From: Altererythrobacter xiamenensis
GTDB lineage: Bacteria > Pseudomonadota > Alphaproteobacteria > Sphingomonadales > Sphingomonadaceae
Assembly (NCBI RefSeq): GCF_900177715.1
Contig: NZ_FXWG01000001.1
Coordinates: 620,001 to 684,000 of the forward strand
Length of the DNA: 64,000 nucleotides
Direction of reading: 5' to 3'
The notes under the pieces: generated by a model
Seen by the model: the letters and a program-made list of their open reading frames with translations, nothing else
Told to the model about the DNA's origin: nothing
Databases searched by the model: none
Translations under genes and position numbers: made by a program
In this document: positions 54,066 through 62,998 of the stretch, piece after piece
Layout: each line of letters starts with the position of its first letter
Position numbering within the stretch: the stretch's first letter is position 1

Positions 54066-55178
54066 TCAGCCCCAGCCAATCTCGGTGAAGAACACCGCGA
54101 AGAAGGCGTCGAGCACGATCACGGCAAAGATGGCCGAGACCACCGCCAGTGTCGTGCGCAGGCCGACTTCTTCCGAATTACCTTGCACCTGCATGCCGTG
54201 ATAGCAGCCTGCCAGCGCGACGATCAGGCCGAAAACCGGCGCTTTGACGAGGCCCACCCACAGGTCATAGGTCGGGACGACGTCCTTGATCCGTTCGAGG
54301 AACGTCCAGAATGGAATGCCGAGCATCAGGTCGCCCACGACCGCGCCGCCGATGATCGCGATAACCGAGGAATAGAAGCCAAGCAGGATCATCATGAAGG
54401 TGCAGGCGAGGATGCGCGGGATCACCAGCGCCTCGATCGGCGAGATCCCGATAGTCCGCATCGCGTCGACTTCCTCGGTCAGCTTCATCGTGCCGATCTG
54501 CGCGGCAAAGGCGCTGCCCGAGCGGCCGGCGACCATGATCGCGGTCATCAAGACACCGAGTTCGCGCAAGGTGATCCGGCCGACGAGATTGATCGTCAGC
54601 GTCTCGGCACCGAATTGCGCAAGCTGCACCGCGCCCTGTTGCGCGATGACGATGCCGATGAGAAAGCTCATCAGGCCGATGATCGGAAGCGCCGATACAC
54701 CGACCAGTTCCAGCTGGTGCACCAGCGCTTTCACGCGAAACCGGCGCGGATGTCTGATCAGGCTGGCAAAGGCGACGAGGATACTGCCGAGAAAGCCGAG
54801 AACGCCGAGGATGCCTTGCCAGGCATTGCCGACCTTCACGCCCATCGCCTGTGGCACGCGGATCCAGAAAGGCTCTCGCGGTGCGGTCAGCTCGGCGTCT
54901 TCGCCCATGCCCTGAATGGCATCGAGCAGTCGGCGGGCGCGTTCGCTGGCGCCGACGATCTTGGCATCATGCTCGGATGCAAGCTTGCAGGCGACCCATG
55001 CACCGACCGTATCGATCTCCGAAACCTGCGAGAGATCGATTTCGTCGAAGCTCTCGTCGAGCCGGTCGAGATCCTGGTCGATCTCGCCCACGGTCGACAC
55101 CAGATACGGCCCGACAAGGCTCAGACGCGCTGTGCCTTTATCATTGCTTTCGAGGGAAAATTGGGCCCCATCATCCAT
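54066..55178 (-). CDS. Mla-type lipid transport permease with N-terminal STAS domain
   Basis: A 370-aa permease of the MlaE family. An N-terminal STAS domain (about 1-95, LSLVGPYLVSTVGEIDQDLD and EIDLSQVSEIDTVGAWVACK) is followed by the transmembrane core with VVSALPIIGLMSFL-like sequence. The family signature region is ITLRELGVLMTAIMVAGRSGSAFAAQIGTMKLTEEVDAMRTIGI. MlaE permeases with a fused STAS domain substitute for the separate MlaB protein of E. coli. It is the first gene of the operon MlaE-MlaF-MlaD-lipoprotein. It diverges from valS. Confidence 0.94.
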   Translation of the reverse strand: MDDGAQFSLESNDKGTARLSLVGPYLVSTVGEIDQDLDRLDESFDEIDLSQVSEIDTVGAWVACKLASEHDAKIVGASERARRLLDAIQGMGEDAELTAPREPFWIRVPQAMGVKVGNAWQGILGVLGFLGSILVAFASLIRHPRRFRVKALVHQLELVGVSALPIIGLMSFLIGIVIAQQGAVQLAQFGAETLTINLVGRITLRELGVLMTAIMVAGRSGSAFAAQIGTMKLTEEVDAMRTIGISPIEALVIPRILACTFMMILLGFYSSVIAIIGGAVVGDLMLGIPFWTFLERIKDVVPTYDLWVGLVKAPVFGLIVALAGCYHGMQVQGNSEEVGLRTTLAVVSAIFAVIVLDAFFAVFFTEIGWG

Positions 55179-55263
55179 AGCGCCTCGCTATGCGGGCAAA
55201 TGCGCGCCATCACAAGCTTGCAATCGCCATGTTGCGCTGCAACGCGCTCGCTGGCATGGGGTT

Positions 55264-55280
55264 GGCCCGATTTTCGGGCC
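55264..55280. repeat. Inverted repeat in the valS leader
   Basis: GGCCCGA at 55264-55270 and TCGGGCC at 55274-55280 form a perfect 7-bp stem with a TTT loop, 47 bases before the valS start. It lies between the divergent mlaE-type and valS genes. No other sign of regulation was found. Confidence 0.45.
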
Positions 55281-55326
55281 CTGCCACCGCCCGGCATTCA
55301 AGCGTTAGCGAGCCAGTAAAAGCCCA

Positions 55327-58071
55327 ATGAACAAAGAACTGCCCACCACTTTCGACCCCGCGCAGATCGAAGCGCGCTGGTATTCCCATTGGGAAGACAA
55401 GGGTCTGTTCCGGCCGGAGCGCCCCGACGCCGAGCCGTTCACGATCGTGAACCCTCCGCCCAATGTAACCGGCAGCCTCCACATCGGCCATGCGCTCGAC
55501 AACACGCTGCAGGACATCGTGATCCGTTACGAGCGGCTGAAGGGCAAGGATGCGCTGTGGGTCGTGGGCACCGACCATGCGGGCATCGCGACGCAGATGG
55601 TGGTCGAGCGCCAGCTGGAAGAACGCCAGGACAAGCGCACGAATTATTCGCGCGAGGAGTTCATCGACAAGGTCTGGACCTGGAAGGCCGAAAGCGGCGG
55701 GCAGATCACCCGCCAGCTGCGCCGCCTCGGCTGTTCGATGGACTGGAGCCGCGAACAGTTCACGATGGACGAGCATTTCACCAAGGCGGTGCTCAAGGTC
55801 TTCGTCGATCTCTACAATGACGGGCTGATCTACCGCGACAAGCGGCTGGTGAACTGGGACCCCAAGCTCAAGACCGCGATTTCCGATCTCGAGGTCGAGC
55901 AGCAGACCATTCCAGGCCACTTCTGGCACTTCAAATATCCGCTCGCAGACGGCGTTACTCTCGACGACGGCCGCGACTATATCGAAGTCGCCACCACCCG
56001 TCCCGAGACCATGCTGGCCGACATGGCGGTGGCGGTGCATCCCGATGACGATCGCTACAAAAGCGTCGTCGGCAAGCATGTCGTCCTGCCGATCACCGGT
56101 CGCCGCATCCCGATCGTCGCCGACGAACACGCCGATCCCGAACTGGGCAGCGGCGCGGTGAAGATCACGCCGGGGCATGACTTCAACGACTTCGAAGTGG
56201 GCAAGCGCGCAGGAATTGCCCCTGCCGACATGCTCAACATGCTCGATGGCGAGGCTAACGTCTGCCAGACCGCCGACGGCCTGGTGCCGGATGAATACCT
56301 CGGCCTGCACCGTTTCCAGAGCGACGGTGTAGATGGCGCGCGCGAACTGGTCGTCCAGCGGCTCAAGGAACAGGGCTACCTTATCCCGCACGTGGCCAAG
56401 ACCAAGAAGGGCGAGGAAGTCGAGCACGACGCCGAGCCGCGCCAGATCGCAACGCCCTTCGGCGACCGCGGCGGCGTGGTGATCGAACCGTGGCTGACCG
56501 ACCAGTGGTATGTGAATGCCGAGGAACTGGCGAAACAGCCGATCGCGGCGGTCAAGTCCGGCGAAATCGAGATCGTCCCCAAGACATGGGAAAAGACCTT
56601 CTTCAACTGGATGGAGAACATCCAGCCGTGGTGTGTCAGTCGCCAGCTGTGGTGGGGCCACCGTATCCCGGCGTGGTATGCCGAAGACGGCAGCGTCTAT
56701 GTCGCCATGACCGAGGAAGAAGCGCAGGCGCAGGCTGGCGACGGCGTTGCCCTCACCCGCGACAATGACGTGCTCGACACGTGGTTCTCCTCCGCGCTCT
56801 GGCCCTTCGCCACGCTCGGCTGGCCCGAGGACACCGCGCTGCTCGAAAAGCATTACCCCAACGATCTGCTGATCTCGGGTTTCGACATCCTTTTCTTCTG
56901 GGATGCCCGCATGATGATGGCGGGGTATTACAACACCGATAAGGCGCCGTGGCCGCGCCTCTATCTCCACGGCCTCGTCCGTGCGGCAGACGGCGCGAAA
57001 ATGTCCAAGTCCAAGGGCAACGTCGTCGATCCGCTCGGCCTGATCGACCAGTATGGCGCCGACGCGCTGCGCTTCTTCATGGCGGCGATGGAAAGCCAGG
57101 GCCGCGACATCAAGATGGATGAAAAGCGGGTCGAAGGTTACCGCAACTTCGCCACCAAGCTCTGGAACGCGACCCGCTTCTGCCAGTCGAACGGCATCGG
57201 TGCCTCTGACACGATCAAGGCGCCCGAAGCGAGGCTCGCCGCGAACCAGTGGATCATCGGCGAGGTCCAGCAGACGGTCGAGGCGCTCGATACGGCCATG
57301 GCCGACCTGCGTTTCGATGCCGCCGCCAACACGATCTACCAGTTCACCTGGTCGCGCTTCTGCGACTGGTATCTCGAACTTATCAAGCCGGTTTTCGCCG
57401 GTGACGCGGACAGTCCGGCAGCGGTCGAAACCCGCGCAGTTGCCGGATGGGCGCTGGACCAGATCCTCGTCATGCTGCACCCCTTCATGCCCTTCATCAC
57501 CGAAGAGCTGTGGCATGCCCAAGCGACAAACAATGGGGGTGACAGGCCTTACGAGCTGATCCTCGCCAAATGGCCCGATCCGCGCGCCGAGGTATCAAAG
57601 GAAGCGACCGACGCGATAGACTGGGTGATCGACCTCACCACCAATGTCCGCAGCGCCAAGAACGAGCTCGGCATCGCGCCGGGTGCGAAGCTGGCGGCAT
57701 TCATCGCCAATCCCTCGGACGTCGCATCGCGCACGATCGAGCGCAGCAGCGCGGCGATCGAGCGCCTCGCCCGCCTGACGCCGGTCACCGTGGGCGAAGC
57801 GCCTGCCGGCCCCGCGATGCAGGTGACCGCTGGTTCGGATGTCTTCGTCGTACCGCTCGAAGGCGTGATCGACATCGATGCCGAGCGTGCCCGCCTCCAG
57901 AAGGCGCTCGAAGCATCGCAGAAGGAAGCCAAGTCACTCGAAGGCAGGCTCTCGAACGCCAACTTCGTCGAGCGGGCAAAGCCCGAAGCTGTCGAGAAGG
58001 CACGCGAAGACCACGCCCACCATTCGGGCGAGGTCGAGCGGCTGACTGCGGCACTGGCGCGGCTGGGGTAG
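55327..58071 (+). CDS. valS: Valine--tRNA ligase
   Basis: A 914-aa class I synthetase charging tRNA-Val. It has the HIGH motif in [20 protein letters not shown], the CP1 editing domain (about 190-400, containing [21 protein letters not shown] and the [17 protein letters not shown] segment), and KMSKS in [14 protein letters not shown]. The anticodon domain (about 620-780) precedes a C-terminal coiled coil, [20 protein letters not shown]. Length matches bacterial ValRS. A VOC gene starts four bases after its stop and may be co-transcribed. Confidence 0.97.
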   Translation: MNKELPTTFDPAQIEARWYSHWEDKGLFRPERPDAEPFTIVNPPPNVTGSLHIGHALDNTLQDIVIRYERLKGKDALWVVGTDHAGIATQMVVERQLEERQDKRTNYSREEFIDKVWTWKAESGGQITRQLRRLGCSMDWSREQFTMDEHFTKAVLKVFVDLYNDGLIYRDKRLVNWDPKLKTAISDLEVEQQTIPGHFWHFKYPLADGVTLDDGRDYIEVATTRPETMLADMAVAVHPDDDRYKSVVGKHVVLPITGRRIPIVADEHADPELGSGAVKITPGHDFNDFEVGKRAGIAPADMLNMLDGEANVCQTADGLVPDEYLGLHRFQSDGVDGARELVVQRLKEQGYLIPHVAKTKKGEEVEHDAEPRQIATPFGDRGGVVIEPWLTDQWYVNAEELAKQPIAAVKSGEIEIVPKTWEKTFFNWMENIQPWCVSRQLWWGHRIPAWYAEDGSVYVAMTEEEAQAQAGDGVALTRDNDVLDTWFSSALWPFATLGWPEDTALLEKHYPNDLLISGFDILFFWDARMMMAGYYNTDKAPWPRLYLHGLVRAADGAKMSKSKGNVVDPLGLIDQYGADALRFFMAAMESQGRDIKMDEKRVEGYRNFATKLWNATRFCQSNGIGASDTIKAPEARLAANQWIIGEVQQTVEALDTAMADLRFDAAANTIYQFTWSRFCDWYLELIKPVFAGDADSPAAVETRAVAGWALDQILVMLHPFMPFITEELWHAQATNNGGDRPYELILAKWPDPRAEVSKEATDAIDWVIDLTTNVRSAKNELGIAPGAKLAAFIANPSDVASRTIERSSAAIERLARLTPVTVGEAPAGPAMQVTAGSDVFVVPLEGVIDIDAERARLQKALEASQKEAKSLEGRLSNANFVERAKPEAVEKAREDHAHHSGEVERLTAALARLG

Positions 58072-58075
58072 AGCG

Positions 58076-58435
58076 ATGAAGCTCGATCATATGGTCGTGC
58101 TGGTTCGCTCGCTCGAGATGAGCCTGCCTTGGTACGCAGCGCTGCTCGGCCTGATCGGCTTTCAGAAAACGCGCGACCATGTTTGGGTGAGTGAAAATGG
58201 CCTCGCGATCGATCTCAAGCAAGCCAAGGCGGAGACGTCCGATTACGAACGCTACGCGCCCGGCCTCAACCATCTTGGTTTCACCGCGCCCGATGAAGCC
58301 GCGCTCGACGCGGTGCGTGCCGGCATGGCCGAAGCCGGTTTCGAAGTTCCCGACAAGCAGCGTTTCGGGGGCGAAACCGCGACATTCTTCCGCGATCCGG
58401 ACGGCATGCGCATCGAGGTCACGGTTTACAAATAG
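58076..58435 (+). CDS. VOC (glyoxalase-fold) protein
   Basis: A 119-aa protein: MKLDHMVVLVRSLEMSLPWY (His at the first metal position), YAPGLNHLGFTAPDEAAL (second His), and FFRDPDGMRIEVTVY (Glu). This is the pattern of small glyoxalase/bleomycin-resistance-type proteins; the activity is not known. It is unrelated in sequence detail to the VOC protein at 45040, though it shares the fold and the YAPGL-H segment. It starts four bases after valS. Confidence 0.83.
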   Translation: MKLDHMVVLVRSLEMSLPWYAALLGLIGFQKTRDHVWVSENGLAIDLKQAKAETSDYERYAPGLNHLGFTAPDEAALDAVRAGMAEAGFEVPDKQRFGGETATFFRDPDGMRIEVTVYK

Positions 58436-58539
58436 AACCGGGTCCGGATTTGCCGAGGTTGTCCCAGTTTCCTACGCCGCGCAAAAGTGGCAGACAGGCT
58501 GGATGAGCCAGTCTTTCGTCCCCGCCTTGCGTTGGATAA

Positions 58540-58627
58540 GTGTCAAGCCAGCCCAACAGGCATTTCCTTCGTCTTTTCAAAAGGATGACAGGATTTTCTC
58601 GCTTGACGGGGTGTCAAGAGTGTCAAG
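58540..58627 (+). repeat. Three GTGTCAAG motifs upstream of queE
   Basis: The octamer GTGTCAAG occurs at 58540-58547, 58611-58618 and 58620-58627. The last two copies are nine bases apart, start to start. A TTGACG at 58603-58608 next to them could be a -35 element with no good -10. The whole gap 58436-58642 holds no gene. Confidence 0.4.
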
Positions 58628-58642
58628 TTTGTTGGAATTGTC

Positions 58643-59377
58643 ATGCCGCTAGTTCTCGCCACCGACGACGCCGGCGGGCCTGAAATCTTCGCTTCGTTGC
58701 AAGGCGAAGGACCGAGCGCAGGCACACCGGTCGCCTTTGTGCGGCTCTCGCGCTGCAACCTCGCCTGCGTATGGTGCGACACCGCCTACACCTGGCATTT
58801 CGAGGGCGACGATCGCCCTCACCGCGACGAAACAACGTTCGATCGCAAAGCCAATCAGGTCACGCTGGATGTCGCGGACGTGGCCGAACGCATCGCCGCG
58901 CTGGGGCAGAAACGCCTCGTCATCACCGGCGGGGAGCCGCTGTTGCAGGGCCCGGCGCTCGCCGAGCTGGTCGATGCGCTTCCCGACATGGCGATCGAGA
59001 TCGAAACCAACGGGACGACGACCGCACCGGTGCGGCTCGATATCCGGGTCGATCAGTACAACGTCAGTCCCAAACTGGCGCACTCCGGCAATCCGGCGGA
59101 ACTGGCGCTTATCGACGAACGGCTCGACGCCTATGCGACCGACCCGCGCGCTTTCTTCAAGTTCGTGGTGGCCTCACCCGAAGACGTCGAAGAGGTGCTC
59201 GCGCTACATAGCCGCTATCGCTTCAGGCCAGGTCACGTGTTCCTGATGCCCGAAGGCACAGACAGCGCGACCCTGCGCAGCCGCGAAGAATGGCTCAGCG
59301 AAATATGCGTGAAGAAAGGTTTCCGCATGAGCGACCGGCTGCATATCCACCTCTATGGGGATACGCGTGGTACTTAA
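58643..59377 (+). CDS. queE: 7-carboxy-7-deazaguanine synthase
   Basis: A radical-SAM enzyme of queuosine synthesis, 244 aa. The cluster motif is CX3CX2C with C38, C42 and C45 (RCNLACVWCDTAYTWHF). SLQGEGPSAGTPVAFVRLS and VITGGEPLLQGPAL follow, then YNVSPKLAHSGNP. Length and motif order fit the family. Its TAA stop and the TAA of the minus-strand gene share TTAA, so the two genes overlap tail to tail by four bases. Confidence 0.94.
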   Translation: MPLVLATDDAGGPEIFASLQGEGPSAGTPVAFVRLSRCNLACVWCDTAYTWHFEGDDRPHRDETTFDRKANQVTLDVADVAERIAALGQKRLVITGGEPLLQGPALAELVDALPDMAIEIETNGTTTAPVRLDIRVDQYNVSPKLAHSGNPAELALIDERLDAYATDPRAFFKFVVASPEDVEEVLALHSRYRFRPGHVFLMPEGTDSATLRSREEWLSEICVKKGFRMSDRLHIHLYGDTRGT

Positions 59378-61158
59378 CCCTGACTCCGCCAGCGCTGGAC
59401 GACGCGTTCGACCGTCTCTTCCTCGCCGCCACCCTGGTTCCACAGCTCGACGAAGCTCGGGTCTTCCGACGCCGGACGCTTGTTTTCCTCGAGATTGTCG
59501 AAGGCGACGCGGATCGGAATGGCAACACCCTCGCCGCAGATGATGCACTCGCGGTTGCGGAGTGCGGGGATGGAGTCGAGGAAACCGCGCGCACCTTCCG
59601 GCATGGCGGCCTTCACGAAGGCCTGGTCGCGGTCGTTGTTGAGGCGCATCGAGATGATCGTGCCGCACTGCGACAGCACGCCTTCTGCCAGGTCGGACGG
59701 ACGCTGCGTAATGAGGCCGAGCGAGATACCGTATTTACGGCCTTCCTTGGCGATACGGCTGAGGATGCGGCCGACCGACGAGCCGTCCTCGTTGGCGGAA
59801 TTGGGCACGTAACGGTGCGCCTCTTCACAGACGAGCAGGATCGGCCGGGTCTTTTCCTCGCGGCCCCAGATTGCGAAGTCGAAGACGAGGCGGCTGAGCA
59901 CTGCGACCACGGTCGAGGTGATGTCCGACGGAACGCCCGAAACGTCGATGATCGAGATCGGCTTGCCTTGCCCCGGCATGCGGAACACGCGGCTGATGAA
60001 CTCGGTCATGGTGTCGCCCACCAGCATGCCGGAGAACATGAACTGGTAGCGCGGGTCACCCTTCACTTCCTCGAGCTTGTTCTTGATCCGCATGTAGGGC
60101 GCGGACGAAGTCGCCTTGTCGAGCTTGCCCATTTCGTCCTGGATGTTGTTCGACAGCTCGGAGAGCAGATAGGGAATCGGCGAGTCCACCGTTATCTTGC
60201 CCATCCCTTCGGCAAGGCGGTTCTTCTGGCGCGATTTCAGGAGGCACTTGGCAAGGATGTCGGCATCGACCTGGCGTTCGTTGCCGTCGCTGGTGAGTAG
60301 CACTTCGCAGTGTTCTTCGAAGTTCATCAGCCAGTAGGGCATCTGCAGGTTCGACACGTCGAGGATCATGCCGGTCTGGCGAAAGGCAGCCGAATATTCG
60401 CCGTGCGGGTCGACCATGACGATGTGACCGTCGGGCGCGGCCTGGCAGATGCGGTGGAGGATCAGCGCAGCACTGGTCGACTTACCGGTACCGGTCGAGC
60501 CGAGGAGGGCAAAGTGCTTGCCGAGCATGGCATCGACATAGAGGCCTGCGCGAATATCCTTGGTCGGATAAACCGTGCCGATTTCGACATTGGCGCGGCC
60601 ATCGCTGGCATAGACCTGTTTGAGGTCCGCGGTGGTCGCAGGATAGATCATTGCGCCCGGAATCGGATAGCGCGTCACACCGCGGCGGAAACCGTGGAGC
60701 TTGCCGGTGAGCTTTTCCTCGACCCCTTCACCGAGGAAGTCGATATTGGCGAGAATACCGCCATTGGGACGGCGGTCCTTGCGCTGGTTGCGCACACTGG
60801 CGAGCAGCCAGCTGTTGCCGACGCGGATCTTGATCTGGCTGCCGACCTGACCGGCGAGCGCAATCGATGGGTCGGCGTCTTCCATGCATTCGTTGAGGCG
60901 CTGCAGGTCAAGCGCGACCTGTGAGCCGGAACCCGCGATTTCGAGCACGACGCCGATCGGATGGGTGGCATTGTCGGAAGGTGCCTCGCCCTGCGGTTTC
61001 GCGGCTGGCGCCGGAGCCGGTTGCGGCCGTGCCTGCGGTGCGTGCTGAGCCGAGGGCTGCGCTGCTGCCGGTGCCTGTGCTGCCTGTGCGGGAGCAGGAT
61101 TGCCCTGCGGCGTAGCAGGTTTGAACTGGTCGAAATTCTGGTTGCCCATATCGGTCAT
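59374..61158 (-). CDS. HerA-like P-loop ATPase with Ala/Pro/Gln-rich N-terminus
   Basis: A 594-aa protein. The first 65 residues are low-complexity (Ala, Pro, Gln). A beta-barrel HAS-like domain follows (about 68-200, THPIGVVLEIAGSGSQVALD), then the P-loop GSTGTGKS at 220-227. Walker B is in ILLVCEEAHRYVPNS, and the closing ATPase motifs are LGLITQRPSDLAEGVLSQCGTIISMRLNND. This is the HerA type of DNA-translocating ATPase, though no nuclease gene is adjacent. GAGG lies six bases before the ATG at 61158. It is a second, distinct member of this superfamily in the window (see 34931). Confidence 0.85.
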   Translation of the reverse strand: MTDMGNQNFDQFKPATPQGNPAPAQAAQAPAAAQPSAQHAPQARPQPAPAPAAKPQGEAPSDNATHPIGVVLEIAGSGSQVALDLQRLNECMEDADPSIALAGQVGSQIKIRVGNSWLLASVRNQRKDRRPNGGILANIDFLGEGVEEKLTGKLHGFRRGVTRYPIPGAMIYPATTADLKQVYASDGRANVEIGTVYPTKDIRAGLYVDAMLGKHFALLGSTGTGKSTSAALILHRICQAAPDGHIVMVDPHGEYSAAFRQTGMILDVSNLQMPYWLMNFEEHCEVLLTSDGNERQVDADILAKCLLKSRQKNRLAEGMGKITVDSPIPYLLSELSNNIQDEMGKLDKATSSAPYMRIKNKLEEVKGDPRYQFMFSGMLVGDTMTEFISRVFRMPGQGKPISIIDVSGVPSDITSTVVAVLSRLVFDFAIWGREEKTRPILLVCEEAHRYVPNSANEDGSSVGRILSRIAKEGRKYGISLGLITQRPSDLAEGVLSQCGTIISMRLNNDRDQAFVKAAMPEGARGFLDSIPALRNRECIICGEGVAIPIRVAFDNLEENKRPASEDPSFVELWNQGGGEEETVERVVQRWRSQG

Positions 61159-61268
61159 CGTTGGCCTCAAGCCCCTTCCAAGAGAAGGCCGGGGCATAGG
61201 GGCAGGACGGTTAAAATCGCGTCAACGAAGGGGGCAATTCGATCGCGATTTGCGCCAATTCAGCCAGG

Positions 61269-62021
61269 TCAAAGCCGTGCGAACAGCCGCCCGGCTAGAA
61301 TGCCCATGCCCACTGAGAGGCAGACCGCGATGATGCCATAGATCAACGACCAACGCTGCGAGGCGACTTCGACAAACCGCTCGAAACCCACCTTGCGCAC
61401 TTCAACTTCTGCAATCGCCGAAGCGATGACGCGGCCGTTTGCGATGGCGAAGGTCTCTGCGGTGTAGCTCCCGGTGACGACGTTCGATGGAAGTGAAATA
61501 CGCGCCTGGTAGAGCACTTGTTCACTGATCCGCACACCGTTCATATCAACCTTGTAAAGACCGAGCCGTTGGCGCTGGTCGACGAGACCAGCGGCAAAGC
61601 GTCTCTGCTTCTCGGGTTCGATCTCACCAGAAGGAGAAAGCTGGATGAACTCGGTTCCCAGCTCATAGATCGCTGCGGTACGTTCATCGACGATCTCCTC
61701 GACCGGTCGGGACGAGGCCACCGCGAAGAAGGAAGGGGCCGATCGAAAGTCGGAGCTTTCGGCATTCATCCAGACGCCGAGGATCCGCTCCTTCTCGCGC
61801 ATGCGGATGGGTTCGGTCGGTCCCTTGAGCACGACGACAATATCGTATTCGCGCCCGCCCGCCCGCCCTGCAGGATCCAGGATCGCGCCATACAGAAGCA
61901 ATTCGGTTCCGGTGAAGCCCTGGCGCACCCGCACTTCGTCCTGCGACACTTCGGGCACGAGGATGGCTTCGCGCTGCCCCGACAACATGACCAGGGCGAG
62001 CAGGAGTAAAAGCCACCTCAT
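61269..62021 (-). CDS. TIGR02186-type membrane-anchored protein
   Basis: A 250-aa protein with a signal peptide (MRWLLLLLALVMLSGQREA), a mainly beta periplasmic part (VRVRQGFTGTELLLYGAILDP and YDIVVVLKGPTEPIRMREKER), and one C-terminal helix (about 222-242, LIYGIIAVCLSVGMGILAGRLF). The family is found beside TauE/SafE exporters and is of unknown function; the present neighbour fits. It starts inside the stop of the exporter gene (ATGA). Confidence 0.82.
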   Translation of the reverse strand: MRWLLLLLALVMLSGQREAILVPEVSQDEVRVRQGFTGTELLLYGAILDPAGRAGGREYDIVVVLKGPTEPIRMREKERILGVWMNAESSDFRSAPSFFAVASSRPVEEIVDERTAAIYELGTEFIQLSPSGEIEPEKQRRFAAGLVDQRQRLGLYKVDMNGVRISEQVLYQARISLPSNVVTGSYTAETFAIANGRVIASAIAEVEVRKVGFERFVEVASQRWSLIYGIIAVCLSVGMGILAGRLFARL

Positions 62022-62941
62022 AGCGGCGCCACGGTGTAAATCTCGTCCGGTTGCACGCCGAGCCCGAACAGCATGCGCGCCGCCACCACGAGCACGATCG
62101 CAGCAAGGATCAGACGCAGGATCTCGGGCCGCGCCTTGAGCGCGATCTGCGTCCCGAACTGCGCGCCCATGACCGAGCCCAGCAGCAGCAGCCCCGCCAG
62201 AACGATATCGACGGCCTTGGTGGTGAGCGCGTGCGTCATGGTGGTCACCATCGTCACGAACAGGATCTGGAACAGCGAAGTTCCAACCACAACATTGCCG
62301 CTCATCCCCAGGATATAAAGCATGGCCGGCACCAGGATGAAGCCACCGCCCACGCCCATCAGCATCGTCAATATGCCGACCAGCACGCCGAGGATCAGCG
62401 GCGCGAGAGGAGAAATATAGAGCCCTGAACGATAGAATCGCCAGCGCATCGGTAGCGCTGCGACAAGCGGGTGATGCCGCCGTTTGGGTGCGCTTCGCTT
62501 CTTTATCATGTCGGGCTTGATCGCTTCGAGCGCCTCGCGCAGCATCAGCGAGCCGATGGTTCCGAGCATGACGACGTAGAGAATGTTGATCACGACATCG
62601 ATCTGTCCGATCGACTGGAAAAAGCGGAAGAGCAAGGCCCCGATCATGGCGCCGAAAACGCCTCCGCCGACCATAACGGCGCCCATGCGATAATCGACCC
62701 CGCCACGCCTGCTGTGCGCAAACACGCCCGAAACGCTAGCGCCCGTGACCTGCGTTGCTGCCGAGGCGGCTGCCACGGTCGGAGGGATGCCGTAGAAGAT
62801 GAGCAGCGGTGTCGTCAGGAAACCGCCGCCAACGCCGAACAACCCGCTGAGAATACCGGTCAACCCGCCCAGCGCGACTATCAGCAGCCCGTTCACTGAC
62901 AGGTTTGCGATTGGCAAATAGACGGGCAGCCAGTCTTCCAT
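62018..62941 (-). CDS. TauE/SafE-family sulfite/sulfonate exporter
   Basis: A 307-aa polytopic protein with two homologous halves: LGGLTGILSGLFGVGGGFLTTPLLIFYGIPP (first) and ILGVLVGILTMLMGVGGGFILVPAMLYILGMS (second), the usual TauE repeats, plus a basic cytoplasmic loop (KRSAPKRRHH). It probably exports an anion such as sulfite or a sulfonate; the substrate is not determined. The overlap with the TIGR02186 gene suggests that they act together. Confidence 0.88.
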   Translation of the reverse strand: MEDWLPVYLPIANLSVNGLLIVALGGLTGILSGLFGVGGGFLTTPLLIFYGIPPTVAAASAATQVTGASVSGVFAHSRRGGVDYRMGAVMVGGGVFGAMIGALLFRFFQSIGQIDVVINILYVVMLGTIGSLMLREALEAIKPDMIKKRSAPKRRHHPLVAALPMRWRFYRSGLYISPLAPLILGVLVGILTMLMGVGGGFILVPAMLYILGMSGNVVVGTSLFQILFVTMVTTMTHALTTKAVDIVLAGLLLLGSVMGAQFGTQIALKARPEILRLILAAIVLVVAARMLFGLGVQPDEIYTVAPL

Positions 62942-62998
62942 GCACGAGGGCCTAGCCCAGCGCGTGACGGGATAAAAGCGCCTCTTCCCCGCCGACGC

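Noticed and set aside
53298-55319. A 673-codon plus-strand frame across the Mla genes
   Set aside because: Antisense to MlaF and MlaE homologues with intact motifs; His/Asp-rich with no domain.
55210-57522. A 770-codon minus-strand frame opposite valS
   Set aside because: Antisense to valS, whose HIGH and KMSKS motifs are intact.
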